DNA of 64,000 nt from Microbacterium galbinum (lineage in GTDB: Bacteria; Actinomycetota; Actinomycetes; Actinomycetales; Microbacteriaceae), in the NCBI RefSeq assembly GCF_023091225.1, contig NZ_JAHWXM010000001.1, forward strand, positions 620,001-684,000, read 5' to 3'. The translations under genes were made by a program, and so were the position numbers. Below the pieces are notes generated by a model. That model had not been told where the DNA came from, did not search any database, and worked only from the letters and a program-made list of their open reading frames with translations. This document shows positions 36,904-45,220 of the stretch, piece by piece (the stretch's first letter is position 1; each line of letters begins with the position of its first letter).

Positions 36904-38213
36904 GCCGCCCGCAGCACTTCGGCTGGTTCCTCGCGCGCGGCTTCGGACCGCAGGGCTGGGGCTACCCGTCGCTCGATTGGGACTACGACTGGACACGACC
37001 CGAGATCTACCAGGAGGCGGCGCGCACGCTCGAGCAGGCCGGATTCGATCTGGTGATCATCGAGGACGGCCCCTCACTCGGATCGCCCTCGACCATCGAT
37101 CTGCGGGTGCGCCACGCCTTCGGTGGGCCCAAGCACGACCCTCTGCTGCTCGCCCCCTACCTGTTCCAGGCGACGAAGCATCTCGGCGTGGTGCCCACGG
37201 TGAATCCCGCGGCGTCCCTGCCGTTCACGTCGGCCCGCCAGTTCGCCACGCTCCAGCATCTGAGCGGACATCGCCTCGGTCTCAACGTCGTCACCGACAC
37301 CGGGAGCGCGCGTCATTTCTCCGGCGCGGCGCAGCTCGGGCACGACGAGGCCTACGACCGCGCGGAGGAATGGCTCGACGGCATCCGCGGGCTCTGGCGC
37401 AGCTGGGACGACGGAGCCCTCGTGCTCGATCGTGACAGCGACGTCTATGCCGACGGCTCGAAGCTGCGCCCGGTACAGCACCGCGGCGAGTACTACTCTT
37501 TCGACGGGCCGCTCAACGCGATCCCCTTCACCGACGGCGAACCGGCGATCGTGTCGCCGGGCGGGTCGGGCCGCGGCCTCGGCTTCGCGGGTGCGAACTC
37601 CGATGTGCAGCTCGCGCTCGCGCCACTGAACGAGAAGTCGGTGCGCGCGTATCGGAAGAAGATCCACGATGCGGCGATCGAACGCGGGCGCCGCCCGGAG
37701 GACATCAAGATCCTGTTCGCCATCCAGCCCGTCATCGTCTCGTCGCCCGAGGAAGCGGACCGGATCGTCGCCGCCTCGGCCCATCCCGATGACGCCGCCC
37801 TCGAGCAGATCGCGCGCAAGCAGTCGAGCGACCTCGAGACCGATCTCACCGGACTCGACCTCGATCGCCCGCTCGATCTCTCGATCTTCGGCGCACACGT
37901 GTCACGCGGAAGCATCCAGCGGCTGATCGGCGACCGCGGCGAGGACGCCCCCCTGCGCGCGCACCTCACCGCCCTCGTCCGCGCCGGACGCATCAGCGAT
38001 CGGAGCGGCTTCGTGGGTACGGCGGAGGAGTTCGCCGACCTGATCGAGGAGCTCGGCGAGTGGGGCAACGACGGCGTACTGCTCTGGGGCGATTTCCACC
38101 CGGTGACCCTGCACCGCACGCTCGACGAGCTGGTGCCGATCCTCCGTCGGCGCGGCATCCTGCGCCGTGAGTACGCGGACGGCGGGCTGCAGGCGAACCT
38201 GCGGGCGTTCTGA
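36900..38213 (+). CDS. LLM-class flavin monooxygenase (NtaA/SnaA/DszA family)
   Basis: A 437-residue bacterial-luciferase-like protein of the NtaA/SnaA/DszA branch. It starts [20 protein letters not shown] and carries NVVTDTGSARHFSG and PAIVSPGGSGRGLGFAG, typical of this branch. These enzymes use reduced FMN from a separate reductase to oxidise organosulfur, nitrilotriacetate or similar compounds. The ATGA coupling to a sulfhydrylase makes an organosulfur substrate, with release of sulfite or thiol, the best guess. The longer open frame upstream (from 36525) overlaps the sulfhydrylase gene. Confidence 0.88.
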   Translation: MSRPQHFGWFLARGFGPQGWGYPSLDWDYDWTRPEIYQEAARTLEQAGFDLVIIEDGPSLGSPSTIDLRVRHAFGGPKHDPLLLAPYLFQATKHLGVVPTVNPAASLPFTSARQFATLQHLSGHRLGLNVVTDTGSARHFSGAAQLGHDEAYDRAEEWLDGIRGLWRSWDDGALVLDRDSDVYADGSKLRPVQHRGEYYSFDGPLNAIPFTDGEPAIVSPGGSGRGLGFAGANSDVQLALAPLNEKSVRAYRKKIHDAAIERGRRPEDIKILFAIQPVIVSSPEEADRIVAASAHPDDAALEQIARKQSSDLETDLTGLDLDRPLDLSIFGAHVSRGSIQRLIGDRGEDAPLRAHLTALVRAGRISDRSGFVGTAEEFADLIEELGEWGNDGVLLWGDFHPVTLHRTLDELVPILRRRGILRREYADGGLQANLRAF

Positions 38214-38230
38214 TCATCGGCGGGCGGGAA

Positions 38231-38728
38231 CTACCAGCCCATCGAGCCCGGGATCCCCTTGAACGGACCCACCACGGCCGACGTGACCCAGCCGCCGTAG
38301 AAACCACCGGGCTGCGGGACGACGATCTCTCCGCCGACCGTGCACTCGTCCATGGGCCCGGCGTACACGGCGACGCGATCCTCGAGCGCTTCGAAACCCC
38401 GCGTCGGATCAGGGTAGTTCCATGCGGCGCCCGCGCGCACGACACCTCCGCCGTGGACATCGAGATAGCGCGCTGCACCCTTGAACTCGCAGAACGACGA
38501 ACCGGCCGCGTCGGTGAGCGCACCCGGTGCGAAGTCGGCGATCGGGAGGTAGTAGACCGGCGGGTGGCTCGTCTCGAGCACTCTCATCGCCCGGTACGTG
38601 TCCGCGATCAGTTCGCCGCCGAGCCGGATCGTCACGCGTTCCGCCACCGCTTCCACTCGAGGCGGTCGCGGGTAGTCCCACACCGATTCCTGACCGGGCG
38701 CGGGAGTGACGGGGAGCGGTCTGCGCAT
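38231..38728 (-). CDS. DUF427 protein
   Basis: A 165-residue protein with the complete DUF427 pattern: ESVWDYPRPPRVE at the start, RVLETSHPPVYYLP, FCEFKGAARYLDV, then GGFYGGWVTSAVVGPFKG near the C-terminus. The fold is a small beta-barrel; function is unknown. It has no signal peptide. It lies 17 bases from the end of the convergent monooxygenase gene. Confidence 0.92.
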   Translation of the reverse strand: MRRPLPVTPAPGQESVWDYPRPPRVEAVAERVTIRLGGELIADTYRAMRVLETSHPPVYYLPIADFAPGALTDAAGSSFCEFKGAARYLDVHGGGVVRAGAAWNYPDPTRGFEALEDRVAVYAGPMDECTVGGEIVVPQPGGFYGGWVTSAVVGPFKGIPGSMGW

Positions 38729-38781
38729 CTCTTCACTGTACGTCGCTGGCCTCCGCGCGGCGCGGGGTGTTGACTGATCCC

Positions 38782-39378
38782 ATGAACCCGATGCCGATGT
38801 TCCCCCTCGGTTCGGTGCTGTTCCCGTACACCCCGCTCCCGCTCCGCGTGTTCGAGACCCGATACCTCACCATGATCGGGCGGCTCCTGGACGAAGAGGA
38901 TCCGGAGTTCGGCGTCGTGCTGATCGAGCGCGGCGCCGAGGCGGGCGGTGGCGATCAGCGCAGTCGCGTCGGAACCCTGGCGCGGCTCGTCAGCGTGTCC
39001 GCCGACACCGAGGTGCTGCACGCACTCGCCGTCGGCACGGAGCGGTTCCTGGTCGAGCAGTGGCTCGACGACGACCCGCATCCACGGGCCGCCCTGACCC
39101 CGCTCCCCTCTCTGGAGTGGCACGACGGATTGACTCCCCTGCTCGCCGAGGGCGAGTCGATCGTGCGGCGCGTGCTCGCCCGCGCACCTGAGGCGCGCTG
39201 GGATCCGAACACCGAACTCTCCGACGATCCCCTCGCCGCGTCCTGGCAGCTCGCCGCGATCGCCCCGCTCGGCGAGTACGACCGCTATTCGCTTCTGCAG
39301 TCGGAATCGGTCGGGGCACTGCTCCGTCAGACGATCGACGCCACCCTCGACGCGGAGATCCTCTGGTCGGCGGAGTGA
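38782..39378 (+). CDS. LON substrate-binding-domain protein
   Basis: A 198-residue protein similar to the N-terminal substrate-binding domain of Lon protease, without the ATPase or protease domains. The early MFPLGSVLFPYTPLPLRVFE is the typical first strand-loop of this domain. ATG 38782 is chosen; TTG 38767 in frame is a weaker alternative. Its role is unknown, although such free-standing domains are common in actinobacteria. It converges on terC. Confidence 0.85.
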   Translation: MNPMPMFPLGSVLFPYTPLPLRVFETRYLTMIGRLLDEEDPEFGVVLIERGAEAGGGDQRSRVGTLARLVSVSADTEVLHALAVGTERFLVEQWLDDDPHPRAALTPLPSLEWHDGLTPLLAEGESIVRRVLARAPEARWDPNTELSDDPLAASWQLAAIAPLGEYDRYSLLQSESVGALLRQTIDATLDAEILWSAE

Positions 39379-39406
39379 TCCGCGCCCGAGTCGCGTCTCT
39401 CCGGGA

Positions 39407-40411
39407 TCACTCCGCGGGCGGTGCCACCTTCTGCGCCCGCTTCTCCCGCGAAGCCGCGATCAGGCTCGCGATGGTCGCCACGGTCATCGAGACCAGGATG
39501 ACTCCGAGCGAGACCATGTTGTCGATGTCGGGCACCCATTCCACGTGCTCACCGCCGTTGATGAACGGCAGCTCGTTGACGTGCAGCGCGTGCAGGATCA
39601 GCTTGATGCCGATGAACCCGAGGATCACCGCGATGCCGTAATGGAGGTAACGCAGGCGGTCGAGCAGGTCACCGAGCAGGAAGTACAGCTGACGCAGGCC
39701 CATGAGAGCGAAGATGTTCGCCGAGAACACGAGGAACCCGTTCGTCGTGATCTCGAAGATCGCGGGGATCGAATCGATCGCGAAGATCAGGTCGGTCACT
39801 CCGATCGTGATGAACACGATGATCATCGGGGTCCACATGCGCTTGCCGTCGACGGTCGTGCGGATCTTGGATCCGTCGTACGTCTCGCTGATGTCGATCC
39901 GGCGGCGCAGCAGGCGCACGATGAAGTTCTCGCGCTGCACCTCGCCGTCGTGGTCGCCCTCGGGCATCGCCTGGCGGATCGCCGTCCACACGAGGAAGGC
40001 GCCGAAGATGTAGAAGATCGGGGAGAAGTTCTCGATGATCGTGACGCCGACGAGGATGAAGGCACCGCGCAGGAGCAGCGCGATGATGATGCCCACCATG
40101 AGGACCTGCTGCTGCAGACGGCGCGGCACGGCGAACTGGGCCATGATCAGCACGAAGACGAAGAGGTTGTCGACCGAGAGGCTGTACTCCAGCGCCCACC
40201 CGGTGATGAAGTCGCCGGCGTTCTGCCACCCGCCGACATTACCCAGGAGGAGGGCGAACAGCAGGGCGAGCCCGACGTAGAAGACGACCCACAGGGTCGA
40301 TTCCTTCGTGGAGGGGATGTGCGGCCGGAGCCGGATGAGCAGGAGGTCGCCGATGAGGATGACCGTGAGGACGATCATCGAGGTGATCTCGAACCAGAGA
40401 GGGATTTCCAC
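39407..40411 (-). CDS. TerC-family integral membrane protein
   Basis: A 334-residue membrane protein with about nine helices. The family motifs EYSLSVDNLFVFVLIM and GVTDLIFAIDSIPAIF contain paired acidic residues that are thought to carry metal ions. TerC proteins are linked to tellurite resistance and to manganese export that protects secreted metalloenzymes. ATG 40411 lies downstream of a probable manganese riboswitch (40448-40545), which supports Mn2+ as the ion. Confidence 0.93.
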   Translation of the reverse strand: MEIPLWFEITSMIVLTVILIGDLLLIRLRPHIPSTKESTLWVVFYVGLALLFALLLGNVGGWQNAGDFITGWALEYSLSVDNLFVFVLIMAQFAVPRRLQQQVLMVGIIIALLLRGAFILVGVTIIENFSPIFYIFGAFLVWTAIRQAMPEGDHDGEVQRENFIVRLLRRRIDISETYDGSKIRTTVDGKRMWTPMIIVFITIGVTDLIFAIDSIPAIFEITTNGFLVFSANIFALMGLRQLYFLLGDLLDRLRYLHYGIAVILGFIGIKLILHALHVNELPFINGGEHVEWVPDIDNMVSLGVILVSMTVATIASLIAASREKRAQKVAPPAE

Positions 40412-40447
40412 GGGGAACGACAGCTTTCGCGAAGGGTCTAGAAGGAT

Positions 40448-40545
40448 CGAGAGTCTCTCCCCCGCACACGGTGCGTCGCGCGCCCGGAGCAGCGGCCTTG
40501 GTGCTCGTGATGACGTTACGCGCGGATCCGGGATACTCCCCCTCG
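40448..40545 (-). promoter_or_regulatory. yybP-ykoY (manganese) riboswitch upstream of terC
   Basis: On the minus strand CGAGGG (from 40545) runs into GGAGTA, and the other end carries AGAGA followed by CTCTCG (to 40448). The arms CGAGGG/CTCTCG pair (one G-T) and the loops GGAGTA and GAGA match the two conserved loops of the yybP-ykoY class. The class typically controls TerC and other Mn exporters. A possible -10 (TAGCAT, 40557-40552) lies just upstream. The middle of the RNA was not folded, so the call rests on the conserved ends and context. Confidence 0.72.
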
Positions 40546-40559
40546 CAGACGCAATGCTA

Positions 40560-40588
40560 TCGGAGCGCCGACGATATCGGCGCTCCGA
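40560..40588. repeat. Perfect 12-bp inverted repeat in the terC-sigma gap
   Basis: TCGGAGCGCCGA (40560-40571) and TCGGCGCTCCGA (40577-40588) are exact reverse complements with a 5-base spacer. The element lies upstream of both divergent transcription units, so it is not a normal terminator. It could be an operator for a dimeric regulator or for the adjacent sigma factor's control circuit. Confidence 0.55.
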
Positions 40589-40652
40589 AGATTCTGAGAC
40601 GATGGGGCATCCCTCGACACTCTCCGGGTGAGAGACACCGAACGGAATCAGG

Positions 40653-41210
40653 ATGCCTACGCAGACGAGTGATCAGAGATGGGCGGCGCAGGCCGCGTCG
40701 GGTGACGAGAGCGCCTTCCGCGAGCTGTACCGCGCACATGTCCGACCCGTGTACTGGATCGCCTACGGCATCCTCGCCTCCCCCGCGGATGCCGAGGACA
40801 TCGCCCAGGAGACTTTCCTGGTCGCCTGGCGCAAGCTCCCCGCACTCGACCTCCAGGGCGAGTCGATCCTGCCGTGGCTCGCGACGATCTGCCGCTTCCA
40901 GGCGGCGAATCGTCTGCGGCAACGGCGGCGGGATCAGGCGCACACCTCCGACGCGCTCGATGACTCCCTCCCCGACACGGTGAACGTCGAGGAGCAGGTC
41001 ATCACGGCGGCGCTCGCGGCTCGGATCGCCGATGAGGTGGGAAACCTCAGCGAGATCGATCGCGAGATCTTCCGCCTCTGCGCCACCGAGGGGTACGCCT
41101 ATCAGGCGGCCGCGGAGGAGCTGGGTGTGAGTCACGCCGTCGTTCGGAACCGTCTCTCCCGAGTGCGCACCCAGTTGCGGGGCGCCGTCCAGGAAGTGAG
41201 AGACGCATGA
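40653..41210 (+). CDS. ECF-type RNA polymerase sigma factor
   Basis: A 185-residue sigma factor with region 2 (SAFRELYRAHVRPVYWIAYG through ETFLVAWRKL) and region 4 (EIDREIFRLCATEGYAYQAA and GVSHAVVRNRLSRVRTQL). It has no region 1 or 3, as usual for the extracytoplasmic-function group. ATG 40653 follows GGAATCAGG. Its stop overlaps the next gene's start (ATGA), a DUF4349 membrane protein, the expected place for an anti-sigma partner. The stimulus is unknown. Confidence 0.9.
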   Translation: MPTQTSDQRWAAQAASGDESAFRELYRAHVRPVYWIAYGILASPADAEDIAQETFLVAWRKLPALDLQGESILPWLATICRFQAANRLRQRRRDQAHTSDALDDSLPDTVNVEEQVITAALAARIADEVGNLSEIDREIFRLCATEGYAYQAAAEELGVSHAVVRNRLSRVRTQLRGAVQEVRDA

Positions 41211-42331
41211 ACGACCAGACCACCCCGGAAGAGCTGCCCGAGCTGTCGGATGAGGCGGTCACGCGCATCGAGACCGCCGTGTTCGCCCAGATCGCCGAGG
41301 AGCGCGCTCCCGGCCCGGCCCCGCAGGTGGCTCCTGCGCGTGCCGGAGCGCGCCGCCGTCGCTGGCTGACCGGTGTCGGCGTCGCCGCGGCCTTCGCGGT
41401 CGGCGTGCTGGTGACGCCCCCGATCCTCGGCGTCGTCGGTTCCGGCGGCGCCTCGAGCACGGCCGATGGCTTCAGTTCCCCCGCCGTCGATGCGCCCGTC
41501 CCGGGTGTCGCGATGCCCGAGCAGGGTGTCTCCGGCGATCGCAGTGCGAGCCTCGACAGCGCGGCGGAATCGAGCTCGATCGCGAGCGGAGACGTCGCCA
41601 CGGCCGACCGCGAGATCATCGCGAACGCGAACGCCACGCTCGAGGTGGAGGACATCGCAGATGCCGCGGACGCCATCAGCGCGCTGGCCGAGGAGCACGG
41701 CGGGTACGTCGAGAGCACCGAGGTTGGCAAGGCCCTGGCCGTCGACGGCACGTCGGAGCCCGCTCCGGCGGATTCGGGGTACGGGTGGATCAGCATCCGC
41801 GTACCGTCCGCCGACCTGGCCGCGGTCATCGCCGGGCTCGACGAATCCGGGGAGGTGCTGTCGTCGTCGATCTCCCGCCAGGACGTCACCGACGTCGCCG
41901 TGGATCTCCGGGCGCGTGTCGACGCGACGAAAGCCTCGGTCCAGCGGCTCACCGAACTCATGGCGCAGACGGGATCCGTCTCGGAGCTCATCGAGGCCGA
42001 GGTCGCGCTGACCGACCGCCAGGCGCAGCTCGAGTCCTACGAGCAGCAGCTCGCCGCGCTCGACGACCAGGTCGCGATGTCCAGCCTCCAGGTGCAGCTG
42101 ACCCGGACCGCCACGACGACGACGGCCGATCCCGCGGGGTTCGGTGACGGGCTGTGGGCAGGATGGAACGGGCTCATCGTCTCGCTCAACGCTCTCGTGA
42201 TCGCCGTCGGCTTCCTCCTCCCCTGGGCTGCGATCGCCGGCGTGGTGGTGCTCGCGATCTGGCTCATCCGTCGGGCCCGCCGGATGCGTCGAGACGCTGC
42301 GATGGCTGCGGCATCCGACGTCGAGGCCTGA
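41207..42331 (+). CDS. DUF4349 membrane protein, possible anti-sigma partner
   Basis: A 374-residue protein. An acidic cytoplasmic N-terminus (LPELSDEAVTRIETAVFAQI) is followed by a membrane helix near residues 50-70, then an extracytoplasmic DUF4349 body with IANANATLEVEDIADAADAI and a predicted coiled coil (ATKASVQRLTELMA to YEQQLAALDDQV), and a C-terminal hydrophobic hairpin. The N-terminal part fits an anti-sigma domain binding the sigma factor encoded just upstream, while the body would sense the envelope. The pairing by a 4-base overlap supports this, but binding is inferred. Confidence 0.8.
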   Translation: MNDQTTPEELPELSDEAVTRIETAVFAQIAEERAPGPAPQVAPARAGARRRRWLTGVGVAAAFAVGVLVTPPILGVVGSGGASSTADGFSSPAVDAPVPGVAMPEQGVSGDRSASLDSAAESSSIASGDVATADREIIANANATLEVEDIADAADAISALAEEHGGYVESTEVGKALAVDGTSEPAPADSGYGWISIRVPSADLAAVIAGLDESGEVLSSSISRQDVTDVAVDLRARVDATKASVQRLTELMAQTGSVSELIEAEVALTDRQAQLESYEQQLAALDDQVAMSSLQVQLTRTATTTTADPAGFGDGLWAGWNGLIVSLNALVIAVGFLLPWAAIAGVVVLAIWLIRRARRMRRDAAMAAASDVEA

Positions 42332-42344
42332 CCCGCGCTGATGT

Positions 42345-42391
42345 CCGAAGGGGTACCCGCACGCTCGGCGGGTGCCCCTTCGGCGCTTTTT
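42345..42391 (+). terminator. Intrinsic terminator after the DUF4349 gene
   Basis: A 16-base-pair stem (42345-42360 with 42368-42383, one wobble) with a 7-base loop is followed by CGCTTTTT. It lies 13 bases after the stop and is a textbook Rho-independent terminator that closes the sigma/DUF4349 unit. Confidence 0.92.
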
Positions 42392-42448
42392 CCACAGGCG
42401 ACGGCACGGGCACCTGGGCGATCGCCTCGCGGCGCTAGAGTCTTCGGC

Positions 42449-43765
42449 ATGACCCGCGCCGCCGCCGACACGACGACCCGCACCGTCCCCGCCGGACGAG
42501 ACCTCACGCTCGACCTCGCACGTGTGGCGTGCGTGCTCCTCGTGGTCTTCGTGCACATCCTGTTCACCGGCGTCGGCCGAGGCTCGGACGGATCTCTGGT
42601 GATCGAGAAGACCGTCGAGCTGCAGTCCTGGTTCGTCGCCGGCACGTGGATCGTCAACATCATGCCGCTGTTCTTCGTCGTCGGCGGATACGCGGCGCGC
42701 GCGGGATGGCGCTCCGCGACCGCCCGAGGAGAGACGGCCGACGGTTTCGTGCGCGTGCGGCTCGCCCGGCTCGCCCGCCCCGCACTCCCGGTCTTCGTGT
42801 TCTTCACGGTCGCCCTGGGCGTCACACGGCTGATCGACCTCGATCCCGCTTTCGTGGACTCGATCGCGATCGGCGTCGGCTCACCGCTGTGGTTCCTCGC
42901 CGCGTATCTGATCGCTCAGGCGTGCGCGCCGCTCATGATGCGTCTGCACGAGCGGTTCGGCGCGCGCGTACTCGTCGTGCTGCTGCTCGCCGGCTTCGCG
43001 GTCGATGCCTTCCGGTTCTTGATTCTCGGCGAGCTGCTGGGCATCGATCGCGTGCCGCCGACGGGGTACGGCTTCGGTCAGGAGATCTTCGGCATCCCGA
43101 ACATCGTCTTCATCTGGCTGTTCGCGCAGCAGGTGGGCTTCTTCCTGTACGACGGCTGGTTCGCGCGGCGCAGTCGGTGGCAGCTTGCGGCGATCTTCGT
43201 GGCCGGCTACGGCGCGCTCTGGGCGCTCGTCGCGATCGCGGGATATCCCGCGAGCATGCTCACGAACCAGTGGCCTCCGACCGCGCCGATGGCGCTGCTG
43301 GCGATCGTGCAGGCTGCGGGGCTGACGCTCCTGCGCCAGCCGCTGACGGCTCTCATGCGCACGCGACCGGCGCAGGGCGCGGTCTTCCTGATCGGTTCCC
43401 GCCTGATGACGATCTACCTCTGGCACTTCCCGGTGATCCTCGTGCTCATCGGGATCGAGCTGCTGCTGCCCCTGCCGATGCCCACCCCCGGAAGCGCCGC
43501 ATGGTGGTGGACGCGTCCGGTGTTCTTCGCGATCGTCCTCGGCGCCGTGTGGCTGGCATCGCTGTGGCTCGTGCGCTTCGAGAAGGCTCCGCGGCAGACA
43601 CCCGCGCGCTTCCCCTCCCCGGCAGCGACGACCGCCGCAGTGCTCGTGTTCGTCTCCCCGGTGATCGGCATCACGATGTACGGGCTCGACTTCCCGCTCG
43701 CCGCGGCGGCTCTGCTGACGACGGCGGTCGCGCTGTGGCTGACCGGCGCGAAGCGCGCGACCTGA
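42449..43765 (+). CDS. Acyltransferase 3 family membrane protein
   Basis: A 438-residue integral membrane protein with about ten helices. The early LDLARVACVLLVVFVHILF has the conserved histidine that acts in the acyltransferase-3 family, and MPLFFVVGGYAARAGWRSA follows. Members add acetyl or other acyl groups to cell-surface sugars, peptidoglycan or antibiotics; the target here is unknown. ATG 42449 is chosen from the open frame (which runs back into the terminator of the previous gene). It ends at the hairpin before tRNA-Glu. Confidence 0.88.
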   Translation: MTRAAADTTTRTVPAGRDLTLDLARVACVLLVVFVHILFTGVGRGSDGSLVIEKTVELQSWFVAGTWIVNIMPLFFVVGGYAARAGWRSATARGETADGFVRVRLARLARPALPVFVFFTVALGVTRLIDLDPAFVDSIAIGVGSPLWFLAAYLIAQACAPLMMRLHERFGARVLVVLLLAGFAVDAFRFLILGELLGIDRVPPTGYGFGQEIFGIPNIVFIWLFAQQVGFFLYDGWFARRSRWQLAAIFVAGYGALWALVAIAGYPASMLTNQWPPTAPMALLAIVQAAGLTLLRQPLTALMRTRPAQGAVFLIGSRLMTIYLWHFPVILVLIGIELLLPLPMPTPGSAAWWWTRPVFFAIVLGAVWLASLWLVRFEKAPRQTPARFPSPAATTAAVLVFVSPVIGITMYGLDFPLAAAALLTTAVALWLTGAKRAT

Positions 43766-43786
43766 GCACAGACGTCGACGCACGAA

Positions 43787-43814
43787 GAAGGCCCCCGGAG
43801 AACCGGGGGCCTTC
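43787..43814. terminator. Bidirectional terminator between the acyltransferase and tRNA-Glu
   Basis: A perfect 12-base-pair stem GAAGGCCCCCGG/CCGGGGGCCTTC with an AGAA loop stands between the acyltransferase stop and the convergent tRNA-Glu 3' end. The T-rich TCTTGTTGTG follows on the plus side. Confidence 0.8.
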
Positions 43815-43824
43815 TCTTGTTGTG

Positions 43825-43897
43825 TGACCCCAGCGGGATTCGAACCCGCGTTACCGCCGTGAGAGGGCGGCGTACTAGGCCGCTATACGATGGGGCC
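43825..43897 (-). tRNA. tRNA-Glu (CUC)
   Basis: A full cloverleaf reads on the minus strand: acceptor GGCCCCA with TGGGGTC, an anticodon loop CTCTCAC (anticodon CUC) on a CCGCC/GGCGG stem, and the T-arm GGGTTCGAATCCC. It decodes GAG. The encoded CCA is absent, so it is added after transcription. The discriminator base is A at 43825. The rest of the 286-base gap to the MBL gene holds no other gene that I can support. Confidence 0.95.
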
Positions 43898-44051
43898 GTC
43901 TGCGTTTCGTTTCCGTCGCGCGACAACCGTTCAAGTATGCCACGGCATTTCTCACGACGCCAAATCGAGGCCCCGGCATCACGTCGCCCGGGCGTGGCGC
44001 GCAGAAAGTCAAGGGTTTGCACGGCGCACGGAGAGGGAGTTGACTCGACGC

Positions 44052-44690
44052 ATGCGCGTGACCAAGTTCGAACATGCCAGCCTCCGCATCGATCAGAACG
44101 GTGAGACCCTGCTCATCGATCCGGGTTCCTTCACGACTCCGCTCGACGACCTCGGCGACGTCGTCGCCGTCGTGCTCACCCACGAACACCCCGATCATTG
44201 GACGCCGGAGCATCTCGACCGCATCCTGCGGATGGCGCCGGGCGTTCCGATCTTCGGACCGGCGGGTGTCGCCCGCGCGGCCGAGGGCTACGAGATCACC
44301 GTCGTCTCCCCCGGCGAGACGCGCACGGTCGGTGGATTCACTCTGCGCTTCTTCGGCGGAACGCACGAGATCATCCACTCGTCGATCCCCGTCATCGAGA
44401 ACGTCGGCGTGCTCGTGAACGACGAGCTGTATTACCCCGGCGACTCCTACGCCGTGCCGGAGGGCGTCGAGGTCGGCACTCTCGCGGCACCCCTCGGTGC
44501 CCCGTGGCTGAAGATCGGCGAGGCGATCGACTACGTCCTCGCGGTGAAGCCCCGCCGGGCCTTCGGCACGCACGACATGACGCTCTCGGTGGCGGGAAAG
44601 ACCATGCACCGCCAGCGTCTGGAGTGGGCGACGCAGCAGGGCGGCGGCGAGTTCTTCGTGCTCGAGCCCGGCGAGTCGCTCGACATCTGA
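44052..44690 (+). CDS. MBL-fold metallo-hydrolase
   Basis: A 212-residue metallo-beta-lactamase-fold protein. The zinc ligand motif is LTHEHPDHWTPEHL (HxHxDH) and further ligands are expected in the GTHEIIH and YPGDSYAV segments. The substrate is unknown; the small size resembles the UPF0173/YtkL-like group. ATG 44052 is used: the open frame runs back to 43890 across tRNA sequence, and an in-frame TTG at 44040 is too near the GGGAG. The stop overlaps the next gene (TGATG). Confidence 0.85.
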   Translation: MRVTKFEHASLRIDQNGETLLIDPGSFTTPLDDLGDVVAVVLTHEHPDHWTPEHLDRILRMAPGVPIFGPAGVARAAEGYEITVVSPGETRTVGGFTLRFFGGTHEIIHSSIPVIENVGVLVNDELYYPGDSYAVPEGVEVGTLAAPLGAPWLKIGEAIDYVLAVKPRRAFGTHDMTLSVAGKTMHRQRLEWATQQGGGEFFVLEPGESLDI

Positions 44691-45220
44691 TGTCGACACC
44701 CAGCCTCCTCCCCCACCCGACCGAACGCCTGCGGTTCCGGGAGATGGGCGATGACGACCTCGACCGCGTCGCGGCGATGCTCGGCGACCCCGAGGTCATG
44801 GCCTACTACCCGGCGCCGAAGACGCGGGCGGAGAGCGCCGACTGGATCGGACGGATGCGCACTCGCTATGCCGAGGACGGCCACGGCCTGTGGATCATCG
44901 AGACCCACGAGGGCGAGTTCCTCGGAGACTGCGGACTCACCTGGCAATCGGTGAACGACGAGCGTGTGCTCGAGGTCGGGTACCACGTGCGACGGGAGAT
45001 GCAACGACGGGGCTTCGCCACCGAGGCCGCGCACGCGTGCGTCGAGCTCGCACGACAGCGCTACGCGCCGATCGTGCTGACGGCGATCATCCATCCCGAG
45101 AACCGCGCCTCGCGCGGCGTCGCCGAGAACCTGGGGATGACCCACATCGACGACGACCGCGCGCATCCGTGGATCGTGCGCACGGTGATGGGAATGGCCC
45201 TCGAACCGGGGACGCCCTAG
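44690..45220 (+). CDS. GNAT acetyltransferase (RimJ/RimL type)
   Basis: A 176-residue single-domain N-acetyltransferase. TERLRFREMGDDDLDRVAAM is the usual first strand of the RimJ/RimL group, and VRREMQRRGFATEAAHACVE is the acetyl-CoA loop (RRGFA). It is coupled to the MBL gene by a one-base overlap. The target is unknown. Unlike the tandem GNATs at 16809-18970 it has one domain. Its 3' end overlaps the convergent pepN by 4 bases. Confidence 0.85.
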   Translation: MSTPSLLPHPTERLRFREMGDDDLDRVAAMLGDPEVMAYYPAPKTRAESADWIGRMRTRYAEDGHGLWIIETHEGEFLGDCGLTWQSVNDERVLEVGYHVRREMQRRGFATEAAHACVELARQRYAPIVLTAIIHPENRASRGVAENLGMTHIDDDRAHPWIVRTVMGMALEPGTP

